A stretch of DNA of 64,000 nt from Neoscytalidium dimidiatum (lineage: Eukaryota; Ascomycota; Dothideomycetes; Botryosphaeriales; Botryosphaeriaceae). The stretch is from positions 2,294,001 to 2,358,000 of the forward strand of contig CM074700.1 of assembly GCA_037367355.1 (NCBI GenBank), written 5' to 3'. The position numbers were made by a program, and so were the translations under genes. A model generated the notes under the pieces. That model searched no databases, was not told the origin of the DNA, and was given only the letters and a program-made list of their open reading frames with translations. Shown piece by piece: positions 1 to 12,300 of this stretch. The stretch's first letter is position 1, and every line of letters starts with the position of its first letter.

Positions 1-2132
1 CAGATTCGCAAACAGCGGGTTCAGCACTTCGCGACAGTAAATAATTTTGCTCTCTACTGGCACGGACGAAGATGAGGCCATGCACCCAATTGCCTCGAAT
101 AAGTAGAGTTGACTATTGAAAGTCGCGTCAGCAGACTGTCCATTGTCCTCGGAAGACATGTCATCCTCATCATTGTCATCAGGCAACTCGGCCTTGATAG
201 CCAGGAGATCGCCAATAGCTTGGATGACAGTCTGTGAGACCGGGCCAATCTGCTGACGCAGTGGCTTGACGAAGCGGAAAAACAGATACCACGAACGGAG
301 CTTGAGTTTGCGGTGACTGCTGTGGATCAAGCGGACGAAATTCTCGAGGACCTTGGGGATCAGCGAGGAGTTTTGTTCGAAAAACGCTGAGTAGCGCACG
401 CAGATTTCCATGTACTGAAGAGGGATAACAGGAAACTCGTTGGTAGCGGCAACATCTAGCAGCAGTTAGCGTGCAAAATCCAAAGAGCCGAGGAATTGTG
501 CGTACTCGACTCGACCATCTTGGCCATCATCTCAATAAGACGTGCCGAGGCCACTGACGAAGGCTCCCTCTTCGCGTACATGCCGCCGTTCTTCACAGCC
601 AATTCTCCGAAGAGGTACATTTCGTGAAGGGCAAGCTCAACATCGCGCCAGCTCATACCAGAATTGGGCTGGTCGTAAGTGCTGAGGATAAGTGCAATTT
701 TGTTGGATAAGGTCTCGATATACAGTGCCTCATCAATGGAAGCGACCAGCTGCTGCAAGACGTACAACCTCTTGCGCAGTTCCTGGAACTCGGCCTCATC
801 CGTCTGCTCATCCTCATCACCCCAAGAAGCTGTGGAATCGTACTTCATCTTGGCAACGATGGCTTCAAGAATCGTAGGGAGCATGGAAGCATATTCTGGC
901 GGAAGCGCACCCTTTGCCGTGACAATCTTCCGGAAGAAAGTCAACAAGTCTGAGAGCGAGGGAATCACTGTGGAGCAAATTTCGTCATATTCATCTGAGA
1001 AGAAGCGGAGTAGGTAAGGAATGAAGGCACCAAGCAGGTCGTTAGCTTGCTGCTTAGTGGCGTCATCGGCCGAGTCAGTATCGAGAACCTTGACAATATC
1101 GAACATAGTGGTGTTGACTAGCTTGGCGACAGCCTCGGCCAGATCGTTGTCATAGGTAGACACGGTCTGGTCAGCAAGGCTGGGACTGGCGATCAGTTGG
1201 CCTACAACATTCCCAAGGTTCAGGAAGGAAATAAGCTGGACTTTGTCCGGTGCCTTCATCTTCTTGCCCACCGTCTCGGTAAAGGTGTCAATGGCGGCAT
1301 CGCGGACCCTGCCCTCGGGGGTCTCGGACGACATAACACCCTGCTGGCCGGCAATCTCGAACAGATTGTGAAGCATAGCCTCGTTAACCACCAGCGAAAT
1401 GTCAATCCAGCTGACCCAGCGAGAAACGGTCTTCAGACACATCTCAATGAGGCCAAGATCCGTCTGCCGCCACCGACTGAGAATGCCCTGCCAGGCGACA
1501 GAGATGTTTTGAGCGTCACGGACACGGACGAGGTCCTTGAGCTCAGCGTTGCGCTTCAACTCCTCGGGTGAGCGTGACATGAGCACGTCGGCAATTTCAT
1601 CATGCACCGAGTTCAGCACACGCAAGTACAGCATTGTTGCCGGCAGGTTATCTTCGGTAGCCAGAGAGCGGAAGTCCTCGAAGAACGACTCCCAGCCTTG
1701 AGCATACAGCGCGGTGAATAAGTATGTGATAGTCTGGGTCAACTTGTTCTGGATATGGGCGGTGTCGACCTGGTCGGGGGAAGGGTTCTGATAAATGGAG
1801 CGGATGTACTGCACAACGCTGTCGCGGATGAAGACGAGGCTCTGGGGATCGAGGCGCTGGGTCTGGACGGCATTGTTGACGATTTCCAGGACAAAATGGC
1901 GCACCACCTCGTTCGGCCGCGGGTCGCGGGTGAAAAGCGAGAGGCAAACCTGCCAGGCCTGGGCAGGCTCAGCGCGGAGCTGGTTGAGGAAGTTTATGGC
2001 CTGGGTCTTGAGCTCGTGGTCGGCCGCGGGGTTCCAGGCGATCTGGATGGCATTTTCAACCTGGGCAAGGTTGCGAGTCAGCGCGGGCTATGCGGCGGGG
2101 CATTTTGGGGCAGAGGGTACCTGGGCCTCCAT
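1..2132 (-). CDS. los1: Exportin-T / tRNA nuclear export receptor Los1 (C-terminus cut by window edge)
   Basis: Importin-beta superfamily receptor that carries mature tRNA out of the nucleus with Ran-GTP. Exons on the minus strand are 2132-2121 (only M-E-A-Q), 2060-506 and 455-1 (incomplete). Intron 2061-2120 (60 bp) has GTACCC...CTGAC...CAG. Intron 456-505 (50 bp) has GTACGC...CTAAC...TAG. Both close the frame and remove in-frame stops. The N-terminus (VENAIQIAWNPAADHELKTQ) followed by an exportin-type helix region is what I expect of fungal Los1, and the last exon gives QYMEICVRYSAFFE, another familiar stretch. About 670 residues are present; the family is usually near 1,000, so the C-terminal third lies outside. 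The 4-codon first exon is easily missed by gene finders, and starting at the next ATG would lose about 50 conserved residues. Identification is from recalled family resemblance, not a search. Confidence 0.9.
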
Positions 2133-2868
2133 CCTGCCGCCGCCGAGGGTGCTGCGAGCCTGCGGTGCCGTGCGCTTCGGGCAGGCGAGAGGAGGGTCGG
2201 TGGTATTTGGGGCTACGATGGTCGGGCTAGAAAAGTTCGGCGGGCGTGCGGGCTATCGGGCAGCCATGTATGCGCGGGCGCAGGGCGGGGATGGGGCGAG
2301 TCGGGACTGAAGCGCAGAGGCAGAGGCAGCGACTCTCTTGCGGGGTGGTGTCGAGGAGGATGTCTTTTTGGAGTCGTGTGCACACAAAAGGATTGTACAA
2401 GCGTGAAGAATGCACCTGCCGTCGTGGGGTCTTGGCGGGTGACTTCACTCGCACCGGTCCAGATGAATCTGCCCGCGACCATAGCCATCCATCACCCGCG
2501 CCCGACTCTCACCGCCCCACGCCCCAAGCTCGCCCAAGCATTGCCTTTGTCTCGTATCCTTTCAGCCCAGCCTGTTGCCGCCCGCTTCCAAGACGGCCAT
2601 GCCCACCGCTCGACCACAACGCGACTGCGCGTTTAATGTTTGTCGTTGCCGGTTGAACCAACCCGCCGAAGTCCACAGTACACGCTCCCATCGGCAACAA
2701 CTATCACTCATCTACCGACCGGCCCGCCGTCTGGGCCACTTCTGAAGCATCCGCCGAAACGTGTGAAACGAAACGCCCCGAGCTGGGGAGACTTGGCATT
2801 ATTTTCATGCACATGGTAAACATTACATTTTCCGTGTCTCTCTCTCTCCCCCTCTCCACCAAAATCCT
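2133..2868. other. Intergenic: los1 leader and alkaline phosphatase 3' side
   Basis: This 736-base gap lies upstream of los1 and downstream of the alkaline phosphatase gene, both on the minus strand. It should hold the los1 promoter and 5' leader and the phosphatase 3' UTR. A pyrimidine-rich run (tctctctctctccccctctcc) sits at about 2838-2858, just past the phosphatase stop. Open frames here are GC-driven and have no recognisable protein. Confidence 0.6.
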
Positions 2869-5230
2869 TCAGTCATCGTCTTCGGCGCCGTCGTTACCAT
2901 TACCGCCGTCTGCCTCCGGGCTGGTCCGACTTAATCCCAAGCACTCCGCCATGCCGAAGAAAACGTCGATGCTGCTGTACACGCCACCGAACAGCTCCTG
3001 GCACGGGCCCATCGCAAACACCGGCACATCCGTCAGCGAGTGGACACCCTGATCGTTCTCGACAGGCAGGTTGCCATTGAGCTCAATGCCGCCGACAGCG
3101 TCCTCTGGATTAGCGTAGTAATCCCCCGAACCCTCCTCAAGCTCCACCGCGGGCTCGCGCGGACCGTTCTTGTGCAACTGATAGTTCTCCCTGCGGTCAG
3201 GATTGGCCGAGACGCCTGAGAAGAGCGTGTACCGCGGGTCCCAGTTGTGCGGGAAGTGCACACCCTCGGTATATGTCAGGTTGCCCGTCAGGACATACTG
3301 CGACTCGCCCGACTGCTCATACACGCCAATCGCATCCCGCTTCTTGCGATCATCCGTCTGCGCGTTTAGGTACTTCGTGTCGACACTACCCATGACGTCG
3401 AAACCGTGCCCATGGTCAGCCGTCACAAGGATGAGCGTATCCTTCAGCTGGTCAAGCGCCTTGAGCTTGTTGACCGTAGCCTTGACTGTGTCATCAAGCT
3501 CAAGCAGCTCACCAAGAGCACGGTCATAGTCAAGCACGTGCATCATCTTGTCGATCGATGCAGCTTCAGACATGAGGAAGAAGCCCTTATCGTCCTCACC
3601 GGAACGAGCCGCAAGGATATCAATCGCCTTCAGCGTCATCTCCTTCAGACCGGGCTGGTTACGGGCAGCTGACCTGTCTCCAGTGGGGCTCAGAGACTGG
3701 TTCAAATTGGCAGTGTAGACCTGGAAATTGTCAGACGACGGTCGGCGACCAATTAAGACACCGACTTACATTCCGGTCAAGCCACTTGGCCATGTTGGAC
3801 GTGCTGAAGATGCCAAGGGTCTTTGTTTCATTGGCGGTCTCCTCCAGACCATCCTTGTCAAGAACCACGTTGTAACCAGCGTTAGCAAATTCGATATAGT
3901 AGTCCTTGTCCTGGTAAGTACGACCACCACGGGTGGAATTGTAGAACTGTTCAGCACCACCGCCGAAGATGACATCCGGGCTGACCCATTCCGTCCACGT
4001 ATAGTTAGTATTGCCGTTGAGCATCATATCGACAATCTGGCCGTAGGTACCACGGTTGCGAGTGTGCGCATTAATGGCAGCAGGAGTGGCATCAGCGATG
4101 TATGCAGTGCTGACGATACCTATGTGGCCGCCCCAGATACGCTGGAAGATCTCGGCAATGGTCTCAACCTTGGGGTCATCGAAAGGAGATTCGCTCGAAT
4201 CAGCATAAACACCAAGAGCACCCGACGAACTCTTGTGGCCAGTGTTCAGAGCACTGGCAGAGTTGGCAGAGTCGGTGATGAAGGTATCCAGAGAATGCGT
4301 CATCTGGTGACCCAGGACCGGGAACTGGTCCAGCTGCATCTTTGTCTGGTACTTTCCGTTGATCTGCTTGTGGGCGATCAGCCGTGCCGCCTAAAGAATA
4401 GTTAGCGCGGTGGCCACGTCTGGAGAAGAAAGCTGTCAACTGACAGTGATCATGTTGGTGGTCATGCCATCGCCAATGAACAGGATGACATTCTTAGTAC
4501 GGCGAACTTCGGAGATGTCACGAACAAGCCAGGTGGCCTTGGTCTGGGTGCCATTGTTGTATGTCAGGGTAGCGACATATTCACCCGGCTCATACAGAGC
4601 CACCTTGCGGTAAGCCTTCGCAGTGACATCGACAAGGGAAGGTCTTTCAGCATCTCTGGCGAAGAGATCTGCTACACTTAGCATGAATTACTCGGGGATT
4701 GGCCAGCGGAACCATCTTACCCTCGTACCAGGAAAAGTTCCATCTCTCGAGATCAGGCTCATCAGTGCCGAAGTACTCGGCGGCGTTCACAGCCTGGGAC
4801 CTGGTACCATCTTCACTGGCCTTGGCAATGGTGAAGGAAAAGTTCTCGTCGGCACGCCTCCCAATAGCCTGGGAACCATTCAGAGGAGCATGCACTTCGA
4901 GACGGACATCGAAGTATTGTCCAGCAAGGAAGTCGGCTCTGGAACGGACCGAGTCAGAAACATCCACTCGTGTGGCCACTTTCAAGACGGTCAATAGGCA
5001 AGTAGCAACTCACTGATCAGGTGGGAAGATGCAACCTGGTGGTCGCGATCAGCAAGGCTCCAGCGTCAATGAGCACGTGGGGGGAAGCAGCGCCACGGGG
5101 TCCCGTATATGCAAAACATACCAAGAGTCGGACAGGCGCCGAGGCGCTGGAAAGTTTGAGCTTCGCTGCAACGGGCAGCTAACAGAGTGGCAATGGCAGC
5201 CGCCACGGCAGAGGTGCGGAAAAAGACCAT
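2869..5230 (-). CDS. Secreted alkaline phosphatase (PhoA-type family)
   Basis: Metal-dependent phosphomonoesterase, probably exported for phosphate scavenging. Six exons: 5230-5122, 5035-5014 (22 nt), 4938-4721, 4671-4445, 4390-3770, 3720-2869; total 2049 nt, 682 residues. Residues 1-24 form a signal peptide (MVFFRTSAVAAAIATLLAAR), followed by QTFQRLGACPTLG and CIFPPDQADFLAGQYFDVRL. Active-site motifs are visible: the metal-binding GDGM near residue 184; nucleophile Ser in TDSANSA near 233; Glu-x4-Asp-x3-His near 451-460; Asp-His in TADHGHG near 501; and a late His in GVHSLTDVPVF. These match E. coli PhoA D51, S102, E322/D327/H331, D369/H370 and H412. Intron 2 (4939-5013) must use the acceptor at 4939; a nearer AG breaks the frame. 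The C-terminus is acidic (NDGAEDDD). The gene is longer than bacterial PhoA because of an extra N-terminal domain of about 150 residues. Confidence 0.93.
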
Positions 5231-6368
5231 GACGTGCAGCAGATCGCACAGCAGCTCAACACCAAAACACCAATCGGGACCGGAATTTGATTGGCCGGCT
5301 GCGAGGGATAGGACCGGGGCGAGCGGGGTGAGCGGACCCTACAGATAACGAGAGGTACAGAAAGAGGCACCATGGAGTCCCGGGTCAGCTGCTTATATGG
5401 CTGGACGGGATTGGAGATGGTGGCCCTCTCGGGGCCCTGGCTGCTGGGCGAGGGGCGGCCTGCTCGCAGACAATTTGCTCGAAAGCTGTGCCACCCGCCC
5501 CATGCCGTCCTTACCGTGCATCGCACAGCTCGGTTCCTGCTCGCTTGGGCGCGGTGGATTGCGCCTCAAGCGCGCCTCTCCAGCGGGCGGCGTCGTTATC
5601 TAGCGTTGCCCGTGCTCGCATGCCGCGCTGTCACTGACTGAATGCTCTGGGCGAACGGCCCAAGCAGCAGAAACGAAGTGCTTGGCGGCGGTATTTCGAG
5701 GCTCGAAGCAGCGAATGGACCGGAATTATTGTTCTTGGCCGGCGGGACGTTGGGGCTTTATCACGAGGCCGCCTGCACCAGCGTGCTTCCACCGCAGCTT
5801 GTGGTTGGCCGCGCCCGCTTAACCTCCGCTTGCCTCTGCTCTTGGCGCTTGGCGGTGACACCTTCCATCCTCCGCGTCCAAGACATCACCTATTCAGCTC
5901 CATCGTCCCCGCCGACCCTCTATCTGCAGCTTGTTCGGTCCCCTCCCGGCGAACTCCGACCCACTCAAGCCTTTACCTGCCACCCGGCCGCGCACCCCAC
6001 CCTCCGGAGCGAGGTAGCCGTGGCCTTACTTATTCAATCACTTCAATCCCCGGGTAAAAAGGGCATTATCCTGGCATTATCTCCGTCAATCTCTGAGCTA
6101 CTTCGTAAAGTCAATCAAAAACACTCTCCGAAACTAACCTAATCACCCACCAAGAAACGAGGCGCACCCGACAAGAAAAAAAAATAAATAGGGAAAGATA
6201 CCACGCGGCCTCGTGCCAAAAAAAAAAAAGACTGAAGTCTCTTCGCTTCATTCTAGAACAAAATTCCCCCTCATCCACTCGCAGAACGAGTCGCATTCTT
6301 CACAATAATTTCCATCTCTCATTTTCGTTACTCTTTTCCACTCAACTTTATCTTCCTTCTCAAATGTC
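5231..6368. other. Intergenic: phosphatase promoter side and giant-gene 3' side
   Basis: These 1,138 bases contain no supported gene. The half nearer 5231 is GC-rich and would carry the phosphatase promoter. The half nearer 6368 has A-tracts (6176-6190 and 6221-6230) and probably the 3' UTR of the giant gene. ORFs of up to 166 codons on the plus strand have no family signature. Confidence 0.5.
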
Positions 6369-9300
6369 TCAGCCACCCACCTCAGCCCTCACCTTTCTCG
6401 CTCTAAAACCTATCGTGCTCGAAGACAGTGTCGACCGCGGGGATCCGCTCGGCCATACGGTGAGGATCCTCGTGATCGGGTCTGTATTGCAAGCCGATAC
6501 GGGAGACGTTGCCGCGGTTGTGGTGGCCCACGAAGATGTGGTAGGTGTAGAAGGCGGTACAGGCGTGGTAGCTGTAAAGGATGCAACAGGTGTGGTAGGT
6601 GTGACGGAACTGGTAGCCGTGCTGCTCGTCCAATACGTGGTCGAGCCGTCGACCGTACCTGTCGAGCACACAGTCGTGACCACCGTCGTCACGATTATCG
6701 TGCCACCTCCATTCGTCAACGTGGACGTGCTGGTCAGAGTTTGGATCGTGGTCACAGTACTCGGCGAGGCCGTGGTCGAAACGCTGACGGGTCCCGTTGC
6801 CGTCGACGTCGTGATCGGCGGGCCCGTAACCACACTGCCAGCGGACGACGAGGAACTGGCTCTCGGGGAAGAGCTCGAGCTGATACAGCCGGGCCTGATG
6901 CGGCGGGCATTGACGAAGTCGATTGACGCTTGCAGCTTGACTCCGAGATCCTGCTTCGGCTGGCACGTACGAGCCGTCAAGGAGTATGTGACGTCGATGC
7001 AGTCGCACAGGCGGGCGCAGTATTCGACGCAGTCGTAGAAACTAACTCCTTGGATCGGCCCGCGCTTGCCGATCTGGAACCCTTGCGGGTAATCGATGTT
7101 GTGGTCGTCGTAGTCAGCGCCACACTCCAGGAGGAATACGGCGTCTTGGACGGTCTGCGCGGTGTATATCGTGCCGTTCGATGCCGGGCAGGTGATCGAG
7201 GTAGGTGACGTCGTGGATGTGGTGGCAGATACTGTGGTTGTTCCTGACCCGGTCGATTGGGTCGTGATGCTAGTTGAGGTGCTGGTTGTCGAGGCTGACC
7301 CACTCGATGCGTCAGTCGTTGTGGTACTGGAACCAGTTGTAGTGCTCGATATGGACTCGGAACTAATCGAAGACGATATCCCAGTTGTTGAAGTGGACCC
7401 TGAAGGAGTCGAGCTTATCGTCAACGTCGGGCCTGTCGTTGGTGTCGTACCTGTGGGTGTTGAACTTGTATTGGGCGTCGAGCTTGTTGTTGGAGGTGAG
7501 CCTGTAGTTGGTGCCGTGCCTGTTGACGTCGAGCTTGTCGCTGCAGTCGAGTCCGTCGTATCAGTCGTAGGCATCAAAAGAGTCGTAGATGCCGATATAT
7601 TGGTGAGCGTCGACCCAGTTGTAGGATTGGTGCTGGTAGTTACAGTTGACACGCTTGAAGGAGTAAACCCCGTTGGGGGTGCTGAACCAGTTGTAGCAAT
7701 GGAGGCCGTTGTGAGAGTTGACTCGGTAGTGGATGTCGTGCCAGTGGCTGGGATTGTCCCGGTCGACATGGTTGTCTGTGTCGTGATGATAGTTGATGTC
7801 GATATAGTAGTAGGTGTTGAGACAGTTGTAGGTATCGAGCCTGTATTTGATGTTAAGCCGGTGGTAAATCTTGAATCAGTCGAAGAGATTGTGACTGTTT
7901 GAGAGGTTGCAGAGCTTATGTAAGTGCTTGTAGTAAATGAGCCAGGCGAGCCGCTGGTAATAACAGTTGCTGTGGAAGTACTGCTTAAAATTGAGCTAGG
8001 CTGGCTGCTACTACTCAAAACGGAGCTGGGAGAAGATGTGGATTCTACGGACGAGCTTGAAGTTGTTCCTGATCCAATCGTACTGCTGGTCATGGTTGTG
8101 AGACCGGAAGTAGAGAAGTCGATGATGACAGACGCTGAAGAGCTAGTGCTTGTAGCCGAGCCCGACGTTGAGCCAGTCATGGTTGAGGCACTAGTCGTTA
8201 CAGACTCGGTTGTGGTAGAAGAGCTGGGAGTAGTGCTATCAATGATGGTGGAAATCACGGATGTGCTCGTTGTGGTCGAAACGAAACTAGTTAATGATGT
8301 GCTAAAGGACGACGTCGTGCTACTTTCGATGCTTGTTGAGCTAGTTCCGCTGGAGCTGTTTGACGGTCCAGTGGTTGTTGCAGAAGGCCCCCCAGGGGTA
8401 CTGGGAGGCCCGGTGTTGATAGCACTTGTTGCGGTGCTTCCCGAACTGCTCGTCGTGCCAAAAGTACCTGTTCCAGTGTTGATAATGCTACTTTCTATGC
8501 TTATGCTTGTCGTGTCTGTTCCGGCACCAGTGGTGCTATGTCCTGTACTTGACGCACTGCTTCGAATGGTAGTCGTCCCCGTTCCAGTATTACTGCTGGT
8601 GCTGCCACTTCCAGTGCTTGCTGTGCTGCCACTAATGCTTGGAATATTCGTGAGAGTTCCAGTCGAAGTCGGCAAACTAGTGAATGTGTCGGATGAAGTG
8701 ATAGGCCCCGTATTTGTTGCTACCGATGACGTAGGCGTGACAACCTTGGCTCCCCAAATGTCGTCGTCAAGTTCAGGATCACCAACTACGTACTTCAGAT
8801 AGCAGGTTTGACCAGGAAGCCAGGATACATCCATGCAAGGCGGCACAGTGTGAGTAGCACATGCGTCCAAACATTGACCGAACGTCAGTCCTTGCAGGGT
8901 GTCAATGAGACCACCGAAATGATCAATACCACACTCGATCTGGAAGGTAACGCTTGAAGTCGTAAAATACATGCCGTTGTCATCAGGACACGTTGGCACG
9001 TTTGTCGGCTCAGGAATCGGTGTCGAGGTCACGGCAGTCTCCAGATGGGCGCCCCAGACAGTTTGCACACCCGGTTGTTGGGTCCCGAGTGTCGTCTTCA
9101 GGTAGCAAGGGCCTGATGGGTTACCGGGCTGCCAAGATACATCGATACAGCCGCTGTACGAGTCGCATTGTTGAATGCATTCAGGGAAACTGTCGACATA
9201 AAGCGGGCTGTTGGGAGTATTGCCACCGAAATAATCCACATAACATTCAACTGTGAATACTCTTCCGCTACTAGCAGTGTATCTGGAGCCATCTGAACCT

Positions 9301-12300
9301 GGACAGGCAATAGTAGGGGAATTTGTAGAGGTGCTTGAACTAGTCCGAGACACGTTAGGTGAAGTAGTCCATGTTGTTGTGCCAGTTGCAGACCCAGAAA
9401 CAGTACTGCTGGTTGAAGCACGTCCTGAGACAGTGTTTGAGGTACTGGCTGGAGAAGATGCTGAAGTCGTCGTTGATAAGCTGCTCGAGCTACTGTCTGA
9501 AGTTGATGCAGATATGCTGACTGAAGTAATTCTGGACGTTGTGACTGGGATGCTGCTCGAAATCATCTCCGAGGTTGATGATGAGGTCGAAGACACACGT
9601 CGAAGGAATATTGTGCCAATACCGCTGTAACTGGTCAATCCCACGCTCGATTTCAAGTAGCACCGGCTAGTATAGCTAGCTGCAATGCATCTTGAAGAAT
9701 CTGCTGCGCACGCTGAAGCACAATCTGCGATGCTGTTCGCGGGAGCATTATCGTAAGAGATAACTGGCACGAGGTAGAGAGTTAGTATTGAGGAATAGAC
9801 GCAAAGCTACCAATGTGTCATCTGTCACCTACCGTTGCTATCGGTGTCGCACATAATTTCAAACGTGATTCCATTGACAGTGTACAATTGATTGTTCCAT
9901 CCGGGGCATGCAGGCAAGACCGTCGGCGTCGATGATGAGTTCGCGGTACTGCTCGAGCCCAAGTCTGAGTATGTCGTGGTGGCCGATCCCCTACTTGGAC
10001 TACTCTGACTGGTCCAAGTTGTTGACGGCGAGGAGGTCAATCCCGAGCTTGATGTCGTTGTGCTGGAAGAGATTATAGGGGAGCTAGTTGAGCCGGAGGG
10101 GGGTGAACCACGAAGAGCCTCTAAAACGATAGTTCCGACCATGCTAGGCACAACGGCGCCGAGGATGGATTTCAGATAACAACGACTGGTAAATGTAGCA
10201 GCTCCACAACCAGGGTCTTGGCCGCAGATCATTGCACACTCAGAAATACTGTCTGCATCAAGATCGGCATACGGTTGCACTAAATTCGAGCAAGCCCACT
10301 CAGTTAGGAAATCTTTGACGTTTTGGAACCAGTTCTTACCACTTGGAGTGTCACTATTACAGTGAATTCTGAAAGCAATTCCTCCGCTCGAGAAAGTCTG
10401 TCCATCCGATGCAGGACACAAGGGAGCTCCGGTCGGTGTTGTCGTTGTAACAGTTCCCAAGGACGACGACACGGTAGTCGATGTCCCAGATAAATTACTT
10501 GACGACACGATACTACCCGATACAGCCGTGCTTGTTGATTGTGACGATGTTGAAGAGAATGCGGAGGTCGTGATTCCAGAGCTGATGGGTGATGATGCGG
10601 TATCACTCGAAGTGCTTGGGGGTTGTGAGGACGAGGAGGATGCTGTGCTACTAATAGCTGAAGAAGTGCTAGCAGCTGTGGATGATGCTGATGAGGAGAC
10701 GTCGGATAACAAGAAGATGAAGTGGGAAGTTCCACCATTCCCAGAAATGATCCCTACCATACTCTTGAAGTAGCACCGATTGGTGTAGGTTGCGGCATGA
10801 CAATTGGAATCTACTCCGCAAAGGAAGAGACATTCGCCTAAACTATTTGCGGGTGCATTTCCATAAGAGTCTTGGTCATTATCTGCACTACAGCGGATTC
10901 GGAAAGACCTCGACCCAACAGTGTACGTGCTCCCATTTGCACTTGGACATATCGGTGCAGACGTGGAGGTTTCAGTCGGTGTCGTGGTCCCAGTAGATGA
11001 AACTGAAGATCCGATGTTTGTTCCGGACCCAGTGGAGCTTGATGTAGCAGAAGAGCCTGGCGTCATTTGAGAGCTCGATGCACTGAATGTATTTGAACCT
11101 CCAGAGCTCGAAGAGATACCTGTGCTCGAAAGCGATGAAGTACTGGATATGGCTGATGAAGTTAATATGATGTAAGTGTCAGATAGCGATGACGAGTTTG
11201 ACATATGTGTGCTACTCGATGGCAGTGTGGAAGTTCCAGAACTGCCGGACAGTGTACTGAAACTTCCTGATGATGTCGAAGATCCTGTTGATGTAGTAGC
11301 AGTTGAAGATGACATCGAGATTATCGAGGTCCCAGGATCAGCAGATGAGGCACTACTAGATGTTCCAGAAGAGGTCGACAATCCAGTCGTCGTAGCCGTG
11401 CTGGAGGGAGAAGATGTTGAAGTAGCTGAGGTCCCCGGGCCAACTGACAAAGTACTAGAAGTACTGGAGGAGGAAGATCCAGTTAACGTAAACGTACTGG
11501 AAGTAGGAGAATTTGAGATAGTCGGCGTTTCAGAACCAGTTGACAAGGTACTACTGGAAGACCCCGAAGATGTCGACGAATCAGTTGACGTGTAAGTACT
11601 GGAAGAAGACGAGATAGTTGAGGTTCCAGAACTAGCGGATAGGGAACTAGTGGAGCCTGATGCTATCGACGATTCAGTCGCCGTTATCGTGTTGGAAGTA
11701 GAAGTCGAAATACTCGAGGTTTCAGATTCAGTGGGTACCGAACTGGAGGAAATTGAGGATGTCGAGGATCCAACCGACGTGATAGTATTGGAAAGAGAAG
11801 AAGTCGAGATAGTCGAACTACCTGTGTTAGTAAGTAAGGAACTGGAAGAACCCGGTAATGTCGAGGAGCCTGATGATGTGGAGGATCCGGTTGAACTGTC
11901 AGCACTTCCTGAGGCAGAGGTGAACGTTCCTGAAGTGACAGAGGAGCTTGAGATGCTCAAACTTGTTGACAGCAAACTTGAACTATTCGGAGTTGAGGAT
12001 CCTGTGGTCGACGAGCTTATCGAGGGTGAGACGGCCGTGGTCGTTGAACCCAAAGTCGATGATGTAACTCCGCCGCCAACGAGTTCGAGGAAGATATTGG
12101 TACCTTGGTTCGAGAGAATCACACCAATGGAGGCCTTGAGGTAGCAATGATTCGTGTAAGTAGCAGCGAGGCAGCGAGGATCCAGGGCGCACAAATTAGC
12201 GCATTGGGTGATGTTGTCAGAGTTGAAATTGGAGTAGGAAGATACATCATTGTCGCTTGAACAGTGAATGATGAAATGCTTGCCATCGCTCACAAAAGTC

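Noticed and set aside
7162..9630. Long plus-strand ORFs (246, 292 and 125 codons) rich in Val/Glu/Leu
   Set aside because: They are antisense to the Ser/Thr linkers of the giant gene. Ser/Thr codons read backwards give Val/Glu/Gly/Asp codons without stops, and they have no domain.
10528..12144. Plus-strand ORFs of 81-164 codons, acidic
   Set aside because: These have the same cause: reverse reading of Ser/Thr-rich coding DNA. They are not independent genes.
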